DNA of 64,000 nucleotides from Cristatella mucedo. Taxonomy: Eukaryota; Bryozoa; Phylactolaemata; Cristatellidae. Every line of letters begins with the position of its first letter. Within the stretch, counting starts at the first letter, position 1. The stretch covers positions 3,652,501 to 3,716,500 of the forward strand of contig WPIO01000014.1 in the NCBI GenBank assembly GCA_009760855.2, given 5' to 3'. Under the pieces are notes generated by a model. It was given only the letters and a program-made list of their open reading frames with translations. It made no database searches and had not been told where the DNA came from. This document shows, piece by piece, positions 1 to 11,769 of the stretch. Position numbers and translations under genes: made by a program.

Positions 1-1730
1 CTACAAGTTTACCCGCCTAAATCAAAAGTCTTTTTTGAATCGGAAGCTTTTTATACCCGAATATATAATTAAACCTGTCCTTTTTAAACGTGCAAGCTTT
101 GTCGCAGAGGTTTGAGTTTATAGACTAATGCATGCGAGAATTATCAATTATCAGCAGGCTGAATCACGTTTGCTGTCGTGCTGCAGTCAGTGCTGCACTA
201 ATTTACTGAACGCCAGGATCTCAGTCGTCGCGGCGCTAATGTGTCGATGCAGAAAATGCTGCGGCTCAGGATCTGCGGCGAGAGACGCGAGTCCAAATTC
301 GAGGCAGCAGCAACTACGCCGACATCGTGACAGCAGGGACGGTGAGCGCGAGAGCGACCACTGAGAGCCTCCCAAAGGCAAAGCCTGGTCGTCCGTCGCC
401 AATCAACTAATGTGCCCGTCGCGTCTCTCACTCGCTTTCTGAAAGAAGTAAGTCTTGGCCTTCAAGCTCTTTGTTAGTTTCCCAACATCTCGATCTGCAA
501 TACAAAACGATCTGGAGAGAAGGAGATAGAGCACTCGAAATCTCCTCACCGCTCAGCTTTTAAGAGCGGTGGTCGTAACCTTTTTTGAGTCGAACACCTT
601 TAAGATATCGCGATAGCTATGAACCCTCTATCTAGAAAGTTTACGTAAGTGCACGTAAACGTAACTTTGCACGGCAATGAATGTACTACTAGGTGCCGAA
701 CTCTCCAGCTAGGCTTGTCTGTCGTTATCGTTGCAGTTGACTTCTCACAGATCTGAACCGGCTCCCCGTGAAGCGCTAATAAAATTATTTTTTAACTAAA
801 AATGACTGGTCAGTCGATACAAAAATTAAAAGCAATCATCAAGAACGGATTAAATGAAGCAAACCTTTAATTAAGCTCAAAGGGTTATTCCAATGTGGAG
901 GACTCGCCATTGGTTGTTGATTCTCTTGCAGCCAGTCATGAAGCTTATTCGGAGACGCCAATCTTTGGGTGTAGTCGTCGTTTCAACGATCGGGTCGTTA
1001 CCAGTTGTTGAACTCTATATTCTTTGGCAGCTTCGGTCAGCAGCGACACCACTAGACCACCGCATCCTCCCCAGGATGCACCTGGCAGCTTGTGTGACCC
1101 TGTGTGCCGCGAGCGGCTCTTTTTTTGATGTGGGCTGCTATCGAAGTGTCCGACTTCCTGCAGGCTAGGAACGAGCCGCCACGACGCTTCTCTCGCACCG
1201 TTTAGAATGATTGTTTAGAATGACCATTTAGAATAATCCGTAAGTGGCTTCTTTTGCTTTGCGATTACATAAGAAACCTCGCGGGACGAATTGGGGCAAG
1301 GCTTCCGTGTTCGAACAAATCCAAGTTTTAGCGAAGCTCCAGCTTTGTCAAATCGAGCTTTCTTTGAACGGCATAGATCAACTATGTCCTGTGCATTTTC
1401 TGCAGGTGAGTTGCACACACATTCAGCAGTGCTGACTTCCATTGCTTTAATTAGCAAGAAATTTGCCACGTAGGGCTTAATAACTTAATATTTATTAAAC
1501 TCAGCTGACTGAGCACTGCCATCTAGGCCCAAATGTATACCGAAGTTTGTGAATAGCAAAGGCAAAAGGCTACTTCCGATATAGGCATTGCTTGAAAACA
1601 AATTTTTAAAACTTATGGGTAAACATCATTTGCTAACACGTAATATTGGCTATGTTTTTCAATTGAATGGCACAACAAAGAAATTTTAAGCTGTGCGTGA
1701 TCTTTTCTGATGTTGTCCCTTAATTTCTTT
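1..1730. other. Intergenic host DNA, no supported gene
   Basis: No reading frame here has a convincing protein signature; the longest are under 100 codons and overlap each other in several frames. A minus-strand frame at 1215-1469 has a stretch (EVSYVIAKQKKPLTDYS) that faintly recalls the N-terminal part of hAT transposases, but nothing else in it supports a transposase, so it is at most a decayed fragment. Confidence 0.5.
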
Positions 1731-4565
1731 CAATGAAAATCCATTGTGGAAGCAAAAATTAGGTTCGACGAATTACCGCAATCCGCTTTAATTAGGCTAA
1801 AAGTGACCAGAAATTGGCGTTGCCGAGCTCCAATTTTGGGTTGATATTGTAGTACACGTTTGATTTTATTTATCCACCAAGTTTCCTGTCACTGTTCGAA
1901 CGCGAACTTATGCTACTGAGATTCAACGCCGAAGGCCCGTACCGAAATCCAGTTTAGTTTCCTTCAAATCCATCACAAATCACCTGCACAAAGCTCCAAA
2001 AGTTTGGAATATAAAACTAAGCTACATTTAAAATGTATCCGGAAAATTTCGCTCTATTCCGCTCACGCGTTCTCACAAAGTCCAATGAAATAAGATTGCA
2101 GTGGCCGGGGCCAATACCGCAAGCCACTACATTCCACCGAGCAACGAAAGAAATCTACTCGAAAAGCTCCTTTTTTTATTTCATATGAAATTAGGCTCGG
2201 CGATAATTACACTTGAAAAATTGTTACTTGCGTTGGCACGGTCGTTTTCATACAATTCGTTGCAAGCGACTGCAGTAGCACGGGCCCATACCGCAATCCA
2301 CTTCAATTCAGATTCCGCCGCAAGAAATAGAAATTGATTGCGCCGAGCACTAGTTTTTATTGAAAATTAAATTTCACGTTGTCATTTGCACACCCGTGTA
2401 AAATAAAAAATTGTGAATTCCAGCACTCTGGGAATGAGCAGCAATCGCGTGAAATTACCTGAGAAAATACCGCAATCCACTATTCCACCGCAAATCATCC
2501 TCAAATCGCCATCACGAAGCTCTAATTGTGATTGATTATAAGACTAGACTCAGTCATAGTGCACCCACACAATTTAGCTCCATTGTGCACACGCATTCTC
2601 ATGAAACGCACTGCAATCGATTGCAACGGCCCGGTCCCATATCGCAATCCACCTAAATCCGTCGAAATCAGCTGCAATCCGCATTAAAGCGACCAGAACG
2701 CGTAAACAAGAAGCTCCAATTATGATTTCACACTGCTCTTCTGTTATTGTGTACTTGCATAACTTCACTGTAATTGTCTTAACCGTTCTGCAGCAACGCA
2801 CTGCAATCGACTGCAACTGCCCGGGCCACTGCTCCATTCCACCGCAACCCACCACAAAACGACCAGAATGCGTACACTTTAAGCTAAAATAGTAATTGCA
2901 CTAGCCATAATCTTCGGTTATTGTGCGATAGCACAATTTCACTACAAAAGTCTCGTCCATTCGGCAGCAATTCACTGCAATCGGCTGCAATGGGCCGGAC
3001 CAATACCGCTATCTACAGCAATCGGATGCAAAATGCCCTGAAATCGGTTTCGCAATGCTCCAATTTTGAATGCATATTACAAAGCACACTGGTAAAAGTC
3101 AGTCACAGCATTTTAAGCGATTGCGCCCGTACAATCTCGGGCAATGCATGGCAACGTACGGCAACGGCTCTGCTTGAAGCAGCAATCCACTACAGTCCGT
3201 GGCAAATCGACCACTAATTGGCTGCACAAAGTTTTTCGCGGTAGTTATCAGCAGTGCATTGACAGCGATTGCAATTGACAGCGATGGCAGGTGCTAATAC
3301 TGCAATCTACAGCATTTCGCTGCAAAATGCTCCGAAATCGGCTTCTTAACGCTCAAATTTTGAAAGCATATTACAAAGCACTCCGTTTAAAGTGCTACTA
3401 CATAGTTTTATACCAATTTCGCTCAGTAAATCTCGGGCAACGCATCCGTCGACGGCAATAGCTCGGCTTGAAGCAGCAATCCTTAGCAATCCGTGGCAAA
3501 CCAACCACAAACTCCCTGAGCGAAGCTCCATTTGTCATTGCATGTATTATTTAACTGTATTCAAAGTTAAACCTTGGAGCTGTCAAGCTTTATTTTCCCA
3601 TTTATTGTCAACGATGCATGGCAATCAATAGCAATGGTGAGGGCCAATACAGCAATCTATGGAAAACCTACAAGATTGGCTTCTCGAAACTGCAACTCTC
3701 ATTCCACGTAACATATAACTGTGCGCGTGCTTAATTTGCACCCACTATGTTCGTTCAATTGCCGTCATTGCTTGGCAATCGACGGCAATGGACCGGGGAA
3801 ATACGCTAATCCATAACGGTCCGTAACCAGCGGACCCACAGTTGCTGAGAGCAGCTCCAACTTTTCTTGCATAATGCAGCACAATGCATTATAAGTGCAA
3901 CCACGTACTTTAAAACAACCGAGAACGTACAATCGAGGGAAATGCGCCGCAATGGCCCGTCTTCTACCGCAATCCGTTTCAAATTGGCTGGAATTCGGCT
4001 GTTTGAATTTGTAATTATCATACCACATAACGTACACTTTGCTCGCAAATACTTAAATTTTTCCGCGTTAAATCTTGGGCAATGCATGGCAATTGACAGC
4101 AACTGTGCGAGACAATACGGTAATCTACGATTGTCTGTTACAATTACAGGCAAAACTAGTGGGAGAAGAGCACAATTTTCTTGCGCATTACAGTTCGCTG
4201 TATTAAAAGTGCAACCACATCTTTCAACCAATCGCAAACGTACATTCGAGGGCAATGGACGGCAACGGCCTATGAAAATCTATAAAGGTCCAAAAAATAG
4301 ATTAGAGGCTGCTGTGTGACGCTCCCATTTAGATTTCTCGTTCCTGCAAACCCTATTTTTTGTGCACCCAGGAAATGCCATTGTTAATGCTAACTCTCGG
4401 TCACTGCGTTGCAATCAACGGCAATGGCACATGCCAATACAGCAATCTCATGCGATCCGTCGAAAATCACTTGCGCGTAGGCTGTACAAAGCTAAAGTAC
4501 ACATCAGGTATTACATCACATTTTTTAAAGTGCGATGTTATACATAATGCAATACAAATATTCCA
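1730..4565. repeat. Degenerate ~168-bp tandem satellite, about 15-17 monomers
   Basis: A core resembling GGCAATGCATGGCAACGGC, followed by a part like CCAATACCGCAATCCAC, recurs near 1768, 1938, 2105, 2270, 2450, 2610, 2790, 2965, 3140, 3275, 3445, 3615, 3775, 3945, 4085, 4245 and 4410. Spacing is mostly 160-180 bp. Between cores there is a second shared part (AAAGCTCCAATTNTGA-like). Monomers differ by many substitutions and indels, so the array is old. Open frames of 60-150 codons inside it are by-products of the repeat and are not genes. Confidence 0.75.
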
Positions 4566-4569
4566 ATCA

Positions 4570-5770
4570 AGGCTGGGTCATTGCCTTCGATTGCTTTGAG
4601 GCTCGTATGAGTGTGGCTAAACGACTGGATTCACAAAAGCGGGTGGTGCTACGCTTAGCCTGGTGAGCGAGTAGATGAAACAGGTAGGCTGGAGCCAAAG
4701 AATGAAGGGACCTGACAGTGAGTGACAGAACCTTGAAGTGGATTCGCTGTCGGACTGGGAGCATTCGTTGACTTGCGCCTTTGAGCCTTCGTTGACTTGT
4801 GGGTGTGTGTTGGAGCGTTCCGTCTTTCGTGCTTCATCTCGTATTTGTGCTACAGAAGTGCAGAAGTTGCAACATTTCTTTTGTAGGATTCACTGCCGGC
4901 AGTGCCGGGTAAATGCTGAAGATCCTTGGCAGTCGTCCTGTGCTCCTTGCTTGTGGTCATAAGTTGGCCGAACCTTGAAACCTCTCGGCAGAGGAAGTAG
5001 ATACACCACACCAGCCAAATCAAGGCTTCCGGCGAGATTGTATTCGCGGATCCTGCCCTATAATGATTAGGGGCCGGTTGCGTCACAATCTACTAGGCTC
5101 CATGCGAGGCAGTTGAGCTGAGTGTGGGGCTTCAAACGCGAGTTGTGACACGCTACTCGCTGTATCGCTCGTAGGCTACGGCTGGTGCTTTACACCTGCA
5201 GCCCTCTGCGGCTGTCGGGTAGACTGCTCTATTATTAAGGTGCCAGCACTCTTTATTGCTGCTCTGCCCAGCCGCCATCACAACGCCTGCAAACATTCTG
5301 CTGGCGCTGTACTGCCCTGCGAGTTGTTGTCCGCCCCACACAGTGCTCAAGCATGGCCAAGTATTCGCCGCGTGACAGCAAGAACTGGCTGCTCGGACAG
5401 ACAGCTACGAGAGATTCTTTTTGCGGCCTCAAGACGTTAGTGCATAAACTGCTACAGCGCTTATGTCAAATTTGACAGTAATGTGTGTATCTTCGTCTGC
5501 AAGTCCGCAAAGCTGCAAAAATCATTTGGGTGTTACACAGGCGAGCTTTTTCACAGTGAACTCAAAGCTTAAGCTGCTTTCGGTACGTATTCGATAGGCA
5601 ACAGACTTCGTCTCACGCAACAAATAGAGAGTGAGAAGAATTGCTGCGTCACGAAAGCAGTTGAGGCATTGAGTAGTACGGGAGTAGCAGCTCAGGACGG
5701 CCAGAAAGGATGTGCCATAGTCGGCGGCAGGAAAGTAGCTGTCTTTGCGTAAAGATTTTCGAAGTTATAT
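4570..5770. repeat. Duplicated flank of the tandem unit with LTR-like sequence
   Basis: This stretch is paralogous to 25930-26700 and in part to 13955-14130, for example around GAGCGTTCCGTC and the part GTTGTTGTCCGCCCCACAC. Read on the minus strand, 5150-5360 contains an AATAAA followed by GAGTGCTGGCACC, as in the R region of a retroelement LTR, but ends and target duplications could not be placed. No coding function is supported. Confidence 0.4.
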
Positions 5771-5779
5771 AGTCTAGGA

Positions 5780-5966
5780 AAGTGGTTCTCAAACTTCCTA
5801 ATGCCGCGACTCTTTAGTACAGTTTCTCATCTTGTGGCGACCCCCAGCCATGAAGTTGTTGTGCGCAAAATGTGGAAATGCGTGTTTTCCTGTGGTCTTA
5901 AGCGACCCATGTGAAACCATTGTTCGACGCTTAAAGGGGTTGCGACCCACAAGTTGAGAACCGCTG
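5780..5966 (-). mobile_element. SPIN-like non-autonomous hAT element (MITE)
   Basis: Read on the minus strand, the element starts CAGCGGTTCTCAACTTGTGG, continues with GGTCGCAACCCC and ends ...TTTGAGAACCACTT. This terminal pattern and the internal parts (GGTCGCTTAAGACCA, GGAAAACACGCATTTCC, GGCTGGGGGTCGCCACA) match what I know of SPIN (SPACE INVADERS) hAT elements. Flanks are GTCTAGGA (5772-5779) and GTCTATGA (5967-5974), an 8-bp target duplication with one mismatch, as expected for hAT. It is about 187 bp and has no coding capacity. The left terminal C has changed to A. Confidence 0.75.
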
Positions 5967-5974
5967 GTCTATGA

Positions 5975-7164
5975 CCTGCAGAGCAAAAGCTTCAGTCGCC
6001 AGCAGTATTTAAGCGGAGGAATGGATTACCTAATTTATTGCACATAGAGGACTCTCGGACATGAGGAGGCTGAAACTGGTGCACCAGTTCAGCTAGATAT
6101 GAAAGAGCCAAGCCGTGGAGGGCTTTGTGGGCAGAGTTTGAACTTTCCTCTATATCCGTTGGTCAGCCGGCAGATATCCAAGCTCTTTCAAAAAAGGAGA
6201 CACATGTTCAGACCTCTAAGATTTGTAAACTAGCCTTGCAGCCATAATAATCACAAACTGCAGTGGCCTAGTGGCTTTTTCGGTAGCGAAGCCAAAATGA
6301 AACTTTGACTAGCAGGCTGAACTAATCTACCCGCACCCTCAACTTCGCACCGTTTCCTCAACCGCTGTCTAGGGGAGCTCATTTTATTTCATTACTTGTT
6401 GGCACACTTTAAAGGACCGACGTTTTTAATTTATGGCAGTAGATTGGACTACTCAGACTGAGGCACTGTATTTCATTGGCGTCCACCAATGCTTTGGAAG
6501 TGTATACGGCTTGGTTCAAGTCGCTAGCCATCCGTAGTTTGATTATGCGGCTGATTCATTTTTCACCCTGAATTTTTAAGCTAACGCATTGACATAATAT
6601 GGGTATGCATCATCGCTGCAGCCGTCATGGCCTGACTTCTTTGATAGAATGACACGCGCGACGGATAGAAAAGCGCACACGCAGCGTCCTTTTCGCGGCT
6701 GCGGTTGAATGTGCTGAATATGAATTTCCAGCTCTAGCTCCTATCGCGCTCTCCGTCGCTAGTGAATTACTGCACGTCCGTGATTTCTTGAGGTTTTTCT
6801 CGTTTGATTGAATGCTACTGGTAGTATACCGCAGTCTTTGGTTTCAACCGTATTTTCTTTGAGACCTGCGACGATTACTTCACTTAATAATTGCTATATT
6901 TAGAAGAAAAAAACAAATGTTAAATATATAAAATATAGATGATGAAAAATACGAATATACGCGATAACAAGCAATATTACCCTCACTTGGCCAGTAACAC
7001 GAAAACGATATGCAACTTGCTAGTGGGATTCAATTTGGTTCAATTCGACCGGAATCGAATGCGGGTGTCACAAAAAACCCCTTGCCCAAGCACTCCCAAG
7101 CGAGTGAAAATCAATTCACCACCGTACTCACCGAAAAGCTAATAGTACTGATTCGGTAATGCCT
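5975..7164. other. 3' flank of TspO-like copy 1, no gene seen
   Basis: The right part (about 6440-7164) is paralogous to the sequence 3' of the other TspO-like copies (around 14200-15135, 26790-27715 and 39180-40070), but more diverged. It includes a CTCAGAC...GGCGTCC block and the GTGGTAGTATACCG block. No supported open frame. Confidence 0.5.
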
Positions 7165-8003
7165 TCAAACGATTTCAAGCTTTTTCTCCGTAGGAGCCGC
7201 CCGAGGCTCAGAACAGCCAACGGGGCTCTTAAAATGACGCCAGAACATCACAAAGATCTTGACAGCTAGCAGTGTAGCACTGAGCGCCAATAGAACTATG
7301 GTGTTTATCGAGTATGGCTGCGGGTCCAGTGGGTTGTAGTTTTTCTGCACACTGCCTGACAGTGTTATGCAGAGGACTATATATGGGGAAAACGTGTACC
7401 TCAAGTAGCGGTCGAACACGAATGTCTCCAAGATAAACCACGCGACGACCTCAGCATTTAGTACGACCAACGCAATCCAGCAGGACGTTGCCATGGCGAC
7501 TCCACCCAGGTAGATCAGACACATGATGAAGTTTAGAAGAGTAGCAATTGAGATCCACGTGGCGTAGAATGCGATGCCGTTCTGCACGAACAGGCGAACC
7601 AGCCAAATGTGGCGCTGCTGACCATCGCTCACGAGCTTTTCCCGAAGAGATTCCAACCGCCGGTAGAATGCGATGTTGCAGACGTAAAGCGTAAAAACCA
7701 TGAGCGCAATGACGACAACGCCGCCGGCCAGTTGTTCTCTGTCAAACAGTACTATCCACACAGCGTTCAGGATCATATTGATAATATATGAGATGTAAAA
7801 GTAGAATGGAATGATTTCTGGATCATTGTAAATGTGGCCGCCAGTCTTCGGATACGGGATGCAGATGGTGGCGAGGCCATAGACAAGCAGCAAGGCCTGC
7901 CACAAGTAAATGGCACCCCAAATTGTGAAAGTAGCGCCGGTAGGAGTTACATTTGTATAGTACTTGTCCGAGATTGCCTCCACTGATGATATTAGGATTC
8001 CCG
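7165..8003 (-). CDS. TspO/MBR-like membrane protein, copy 1, exon 2
   Basis: This exon encodes about 278 residues of a hydrophobic protein with roughly seven membrane segments. Near its start it has TPTGATFTIWGAIYLWQALL, which fits the conserved P-x-G-x-x-F-x-I-W-x-x-I-Y pattern of TspO/MBR (translocator protein, peripheral benzodiazepine receptor) proteins. Members of that family bind tetrapyrroles or sterols in membranes; invertebrate relatives of ~300 residues are uncharacterised. The C-terminus is a charged tail. The frame stays open to 8061, but I place the exon start at 8003 behind a pyrimidine-rich acceptor (CTTCATTTTTCAG), with a phase that fits exon 1. The exon-1 donor of this copy is lost, so correct splicing is doubtful. 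Confidence 0.65.
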
Positions 8004-9780
8004 CTGAAAAATGAAGCAATGACAATAGGCGTCGATCTGCCAACTCCCTGGTCCAAAGCAAGCTTCGATCAATGCCCGTGCATAGACATAGTGAGTGATG
8101 TCTGCCTGCTTTGCTGCAGGGCAGGCGTAACGAAGCTCAAAGCATTGCTTTAGAGCTTAAAAACACACAGTGTAGCAGCTGCGATATCTCAAGCGCGATG
8201 ATGTTATGATAGTTTCACAAAGCTACTGAGAGAAGGAACATGAGCTACAGGGAGACATTAGAAAACGAGCATGCAGTGAGAAATGAGACAATACAAGTGA
8301 CCTTTCACTAAAGAACCGTGCCATCTCCACAGTTAAATTCTACTTTCAACTACGTACAGTCGTAAAAATTTGGGCCTGCTTAGCCAAGAATACCGCCGGC
8401 ACGGCGGTCCGACCATTAACAAGATCGGATCTAGACTAATGCGACTCCATTACAGTCGTAGCTCCTCCTCCTAGCCTTCTAGACTTCTGCGACTCACTAG
8501 TCCAAGCTCTTCCTGCTTGTGCAATGAGCCGCTTACACTAAGACACAAACTTGGCCGCACGGTTTTTGTATCACGAACCTTGCTACTGCCATGTGATATC
8601 ACTTCTCAAAGACCTGCACTAGCTCATCGCCAAGCGGCATTTCGACATACGCTTAGATCCGGTCATTCTTTGTTCCACTCATTCCAAAATACTTCAGTCA
8701 GACTGTTTGGCGTACCACCCTCTCTTCTGACTCGAGTCATTGAGCTGCATCTTTAAACAAACTCAATCCTTCGAAGGCCTTGCTTTCAGTCCGAATGCTC
8801 CCAAAGCCACTGTCGACTTAGGTAATGATATCCCCTAACTTGATATCCTCCTTGTTCTCACCGCATTTGTGCAGTCCATGTGAAGTGTGCTTATGTTTGC
8901 TTATTTATCCAGACTCTGTGCGCGTGACCGCTCACAATTGACATGCTTCTAATCCAGCAAATGATATTAGAATGCCTAGAAAAGGATTGCTTCGGGTGCT
9001 ATGTCAAGGTATCGTTATTACTATTATTTGTATTACCGCTGTGGTTATTAGCTTAAGTTGCACCGTGTCTGTTTTTGGCTTTTCCCTGCATACTGCCCTT
9101 CTATCCCACTTATTACGTCTTCCCCAGTTCATTTTTTCTTAATAATACACCAGGACTTTGCTTCTAAGATGGGCTGCCAGAGCGACACGCTCTTGGCACG
9201 CTCCCGCTCTGAGCCCCTCGAGCGATACGACGCTCCGCCTCGGCCTCTCCGAATAGATTGCGTGAACAGTTTAACCCAATAGAAGTTTGACTAACAAGTT
9301 TTACTAAAGGGCTTTTTCGAGAAGATTTAAAAGTCTTTGACTGGTGCTCCCTCCTCGGCGGAGGTCAAGGTTTACCCCATACCAAACCCCGACCTGGTAT
9401 ACTTCAATAATAGAAAAAAGTCTCTCGTTGAGTGCTCATGACGACATTCTGGTTTTAACGACCGGGTATTTTCCCTAAAATATATTGATTACATTGCTAC
9501 CAGCGCCGGTCAATGATAACTAAATATATATATAGTATAGTTACTAAGTATAACTACTAATTTAAGTATAGTTACTCTTGGCCTAGCTAAAACACGGAAA
9601 CAGCTTCGCAAGAAAACCGCAGATCTTGAACGCCATATTCGGCAACAACCGCATGAGTTCACTTCTGAACCGGAATGTTACATCTTGGCTTCTATCGGAC
9701 ACAATCTCACTTCGACGCTGGCAGCGAGCCAGCGTCGAAGTGAGCTCTGCGAATTGACGGCGCTCAGCGCGCTAGCTTTT
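8004..9780 (-). other. Putative intron of TspO-like copy 1
   Basis: It lies between the acceptor at 8004-8005 and the mutated donor at 9779-9780. It holds duplicated non-coding DNA, including the GGCAGGCGTAACGAAGCTCA block also seen near 16083, 19750, 31908 and 41016, and the block around GTGATATCACTTCTC. A small A/T-rich stretch sits at 9515-9580. No gene is supported. Confidence 0.45.
9706..9744. repeat. Perfect 16-bp inverted repeat, 7-nt spacer
   Basis: The left arm is CTCACTTCGACGCTGG (9706-9721) and the right arm is its exact reverse complement (9729-9744), separated by CAGCGAG. In unit 2 (about 18487-18520) and unit 4 (about 41675) only the right-hand version is conserved and the left side differs, so the symmetry is specific to this copy. 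Confidence 0.8.
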
Positions 9781-9877
9781 GAGTTCCAGCAGACAGTGCG
9801 TTGAAAAACATGGTCGCCGTAAAGGCTAGGAAAGCGCCGGCGATAAGTAGGATTCTCCAAGGATTTTGGCACGCCAT
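9781..9877 (-). pseudogene. TspO-like copy 1, exon 1 with lost splice donor
   Basis: This is the paralogue of the 97-nt exon 1 of copies 2-4. It starts MACQNPWRILLIAG and ends in frame at the same codon position, but the GT donor of the other copies (CGTAAGC) reads CAAAAGC here. The substitutions FW to FT and VAI to ATM also set it apart. Without the donor the usual transcript could not form, so copy 1 is probably non-functional or uses another first exon. Confidence 0.5.
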
Positions 9878-9884
9878 TCCTGCA

Positions 9885-10130
9885 GCTGGCGGAGCCGATT
9901 CGTCATACCGCGTTTAGCCTCTTTCTTCTACAATGCGCAGCGGAGCGTCGGCGACTTCGCGGCGGCGCGGTAGGGCTGCTAGCGAGCAGCAGCCGGCGGC
10001 GTCGAACGGCAGGCGTCGTATAGGCTGCTCCGCTGGGCTGATTCGACCTGCCCGGCAGCTTTTAACAGCCAGTATGCCCATCACTTAAGGCCGGGGCCGC
10101 GACGACGGACCGTACGCATGCTGCATGTGA
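9885..10130 (-). promoter_or_regulatory. GC/CpG-rich block upstream of TspO-like copy 1
   Basis: A G+C- and CpG-rich segment lies directly upstream (on the minus strand) of exon 1. It contains GGCGACTTCGCGGCGGCG and GAGCAGCAGCCGGCGGCG. The same block is kept in front of exon 1 in all four units (18664-18900, 30977-31215, 41841-42080). Its position suggests a promoter or 5' UTR. No TATA box is evident. Short frames in it are shadows. Confidence 0.4.
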
Positions 10131-10265
10131 GAAGCTAGTTGCGTAAGTAATATCATACGAATGCCCCACGTGAGAAGCTAGTTATGTAAGTACCAATTAG
10201 CCCGCCAATCAAATAGATGACCTGCAGTACCAACCGGTGGCCGAGCGACCGGCGACGTTCGCCTG

Positions 10266-10587
<322 letters not shown>

Positions 10588-10589
10588 TG

Positions 10590-11260
10590 TGATTTCTCGA
10601 CCCAGTTATGCAACTGAGATGAGAGTGCACCACTCACGTAAAGAGGCAAGCGGTTCGGCGAGCGACTAGCGGCGGCGTCTAGATAAAATATAACGCAAAG
10701 GCGCGTTTCCAGTGAGGAATGATCGAGAATCCACCAGCCAGAAGCTCCACGAAGGGTGTGTACTGCTCATATCGCTCCGCCTACAAGGGTGCACAGTTAG
10801 CTCAGTCCGACTGGCGCCGTCAGGCCCAATGGTGCCAAGTAAGCAATGATGGAAGGCAAATGCGTCAGCGGGTCGGTAAATCTTAACCGATGGCTCTATT
10901 TCGGGCTACCGGATTGGCACCAGCCGCACCTGGATTGGCTCACTGATCTGAAGGCTGGCAACGCGTAGGCCGCTGCCTCTACTGCCACGACTTCCATAAG
11001 AGCATTTCGCATTAGCGGCACCGTCCACGCTGTTCCCCGATTAGCACCGGAAGGTCGGAGCCGGCGTTGCGCATGCCTGCTGCTGTTGTAATTAGAACGA
11101 ACGCCTCACCTGCGGCCAATGGTTAAGCAATTGACAAAATGCCGCATCTGGCCACTAACGTACGCCTCACCCTGAGGATAACGGTTAAGCAATCTACGCA
11201 AGCAGTGTCTGGTCCACGAATATACGGGACGTTACCTGACGAAGCTACGTTCCCCAACTG
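10590..11260. repeat. Repeat block shared by units 1-3, no gene
   Basis: This non-coding block is paralogous to about 20175-20845 and 32367-33050. It starts with GTGATTTCTCGACCCAGTTATG-like sequence and includes GAATCCACCAGCCAGAAGC and AACGAACGCCTCACCTGC. A more diverged relative (GAATCCACTCAGC) lies near 19380, 31545 and 42560. A 78-codon frame is identical in units 2 and 3 (20307, 32502), but unit 1 breaks it, so it is not supported as a gene. Confidence 0.5.
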
Positions 11261-11264
11261 CGGT

Positions 11265-11760
11265 GATTCATCGAGCACTTAAATATGCACGCCTGAGAGG
11301 AATGCAGATGCGCCTGTTTATCGGTTACATACAAGCTCGCACAAACCTCGTACAAACCTCAAATCCCTTGAAGACCGTACATTTTGTTCGTATGCTCCCA
11401 AAGCCTGGAACCCCCTCCCGACTTGCGTCACAACATCCCCTCACTTGACCACATTTAAAAAGAACTTAAAAACACATCTATTTAGGACAACATTTAGTGG
11501 GTCCTTGTGATTCGTCCTTCGTGTGCTTATGCGTGCTGACACTGTGCATTCTGCCACTAAGCACATTTGCATGCTGACCCTGTGTATGTCACCCCTAATC
11601 ATGTCATTCATGTTGTTGATGATATTGCTGATAGCAAGCATGATATTGCTCACCATTCAATCGCGTTTCCCTTTGCAGCAAATGTAAAGTGCATAGAAAG
11701 AGATTGAGTTCTCTGAGGGCGCTTTATCAAGTGCATTATTATTATTATTATAAGCTTTCG
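11265..11760 (+). mobile_element. 5'-truncated CR1/L2-like LINE 3' end, unit 1
   Basis: It carries the tail of a LINE reverse-transcriptase protein (YAPKAWNSLP-type motif, here frameshifted; then TTFKKNLKTH-like sequence). A 3' UTR with TAGAAAGAGATTGAGTTCTC and GAGGGCGCTTTATCAAGTGC follows, ending in an ATT microsatellite (about 11738-11752). Paralogues: 20850-21318 and 33040-33500. Confidence 0.6.
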
Positions 11761-11769
11761 CCTCCCCGA

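Noticed and set aside
3806-4319. Frames of about 150 codons on both strands in the satellite
   Set aside because: They overlap each other on opposite strands and are created by the tandem repeat; no domain and no conservation between monomers as protein.
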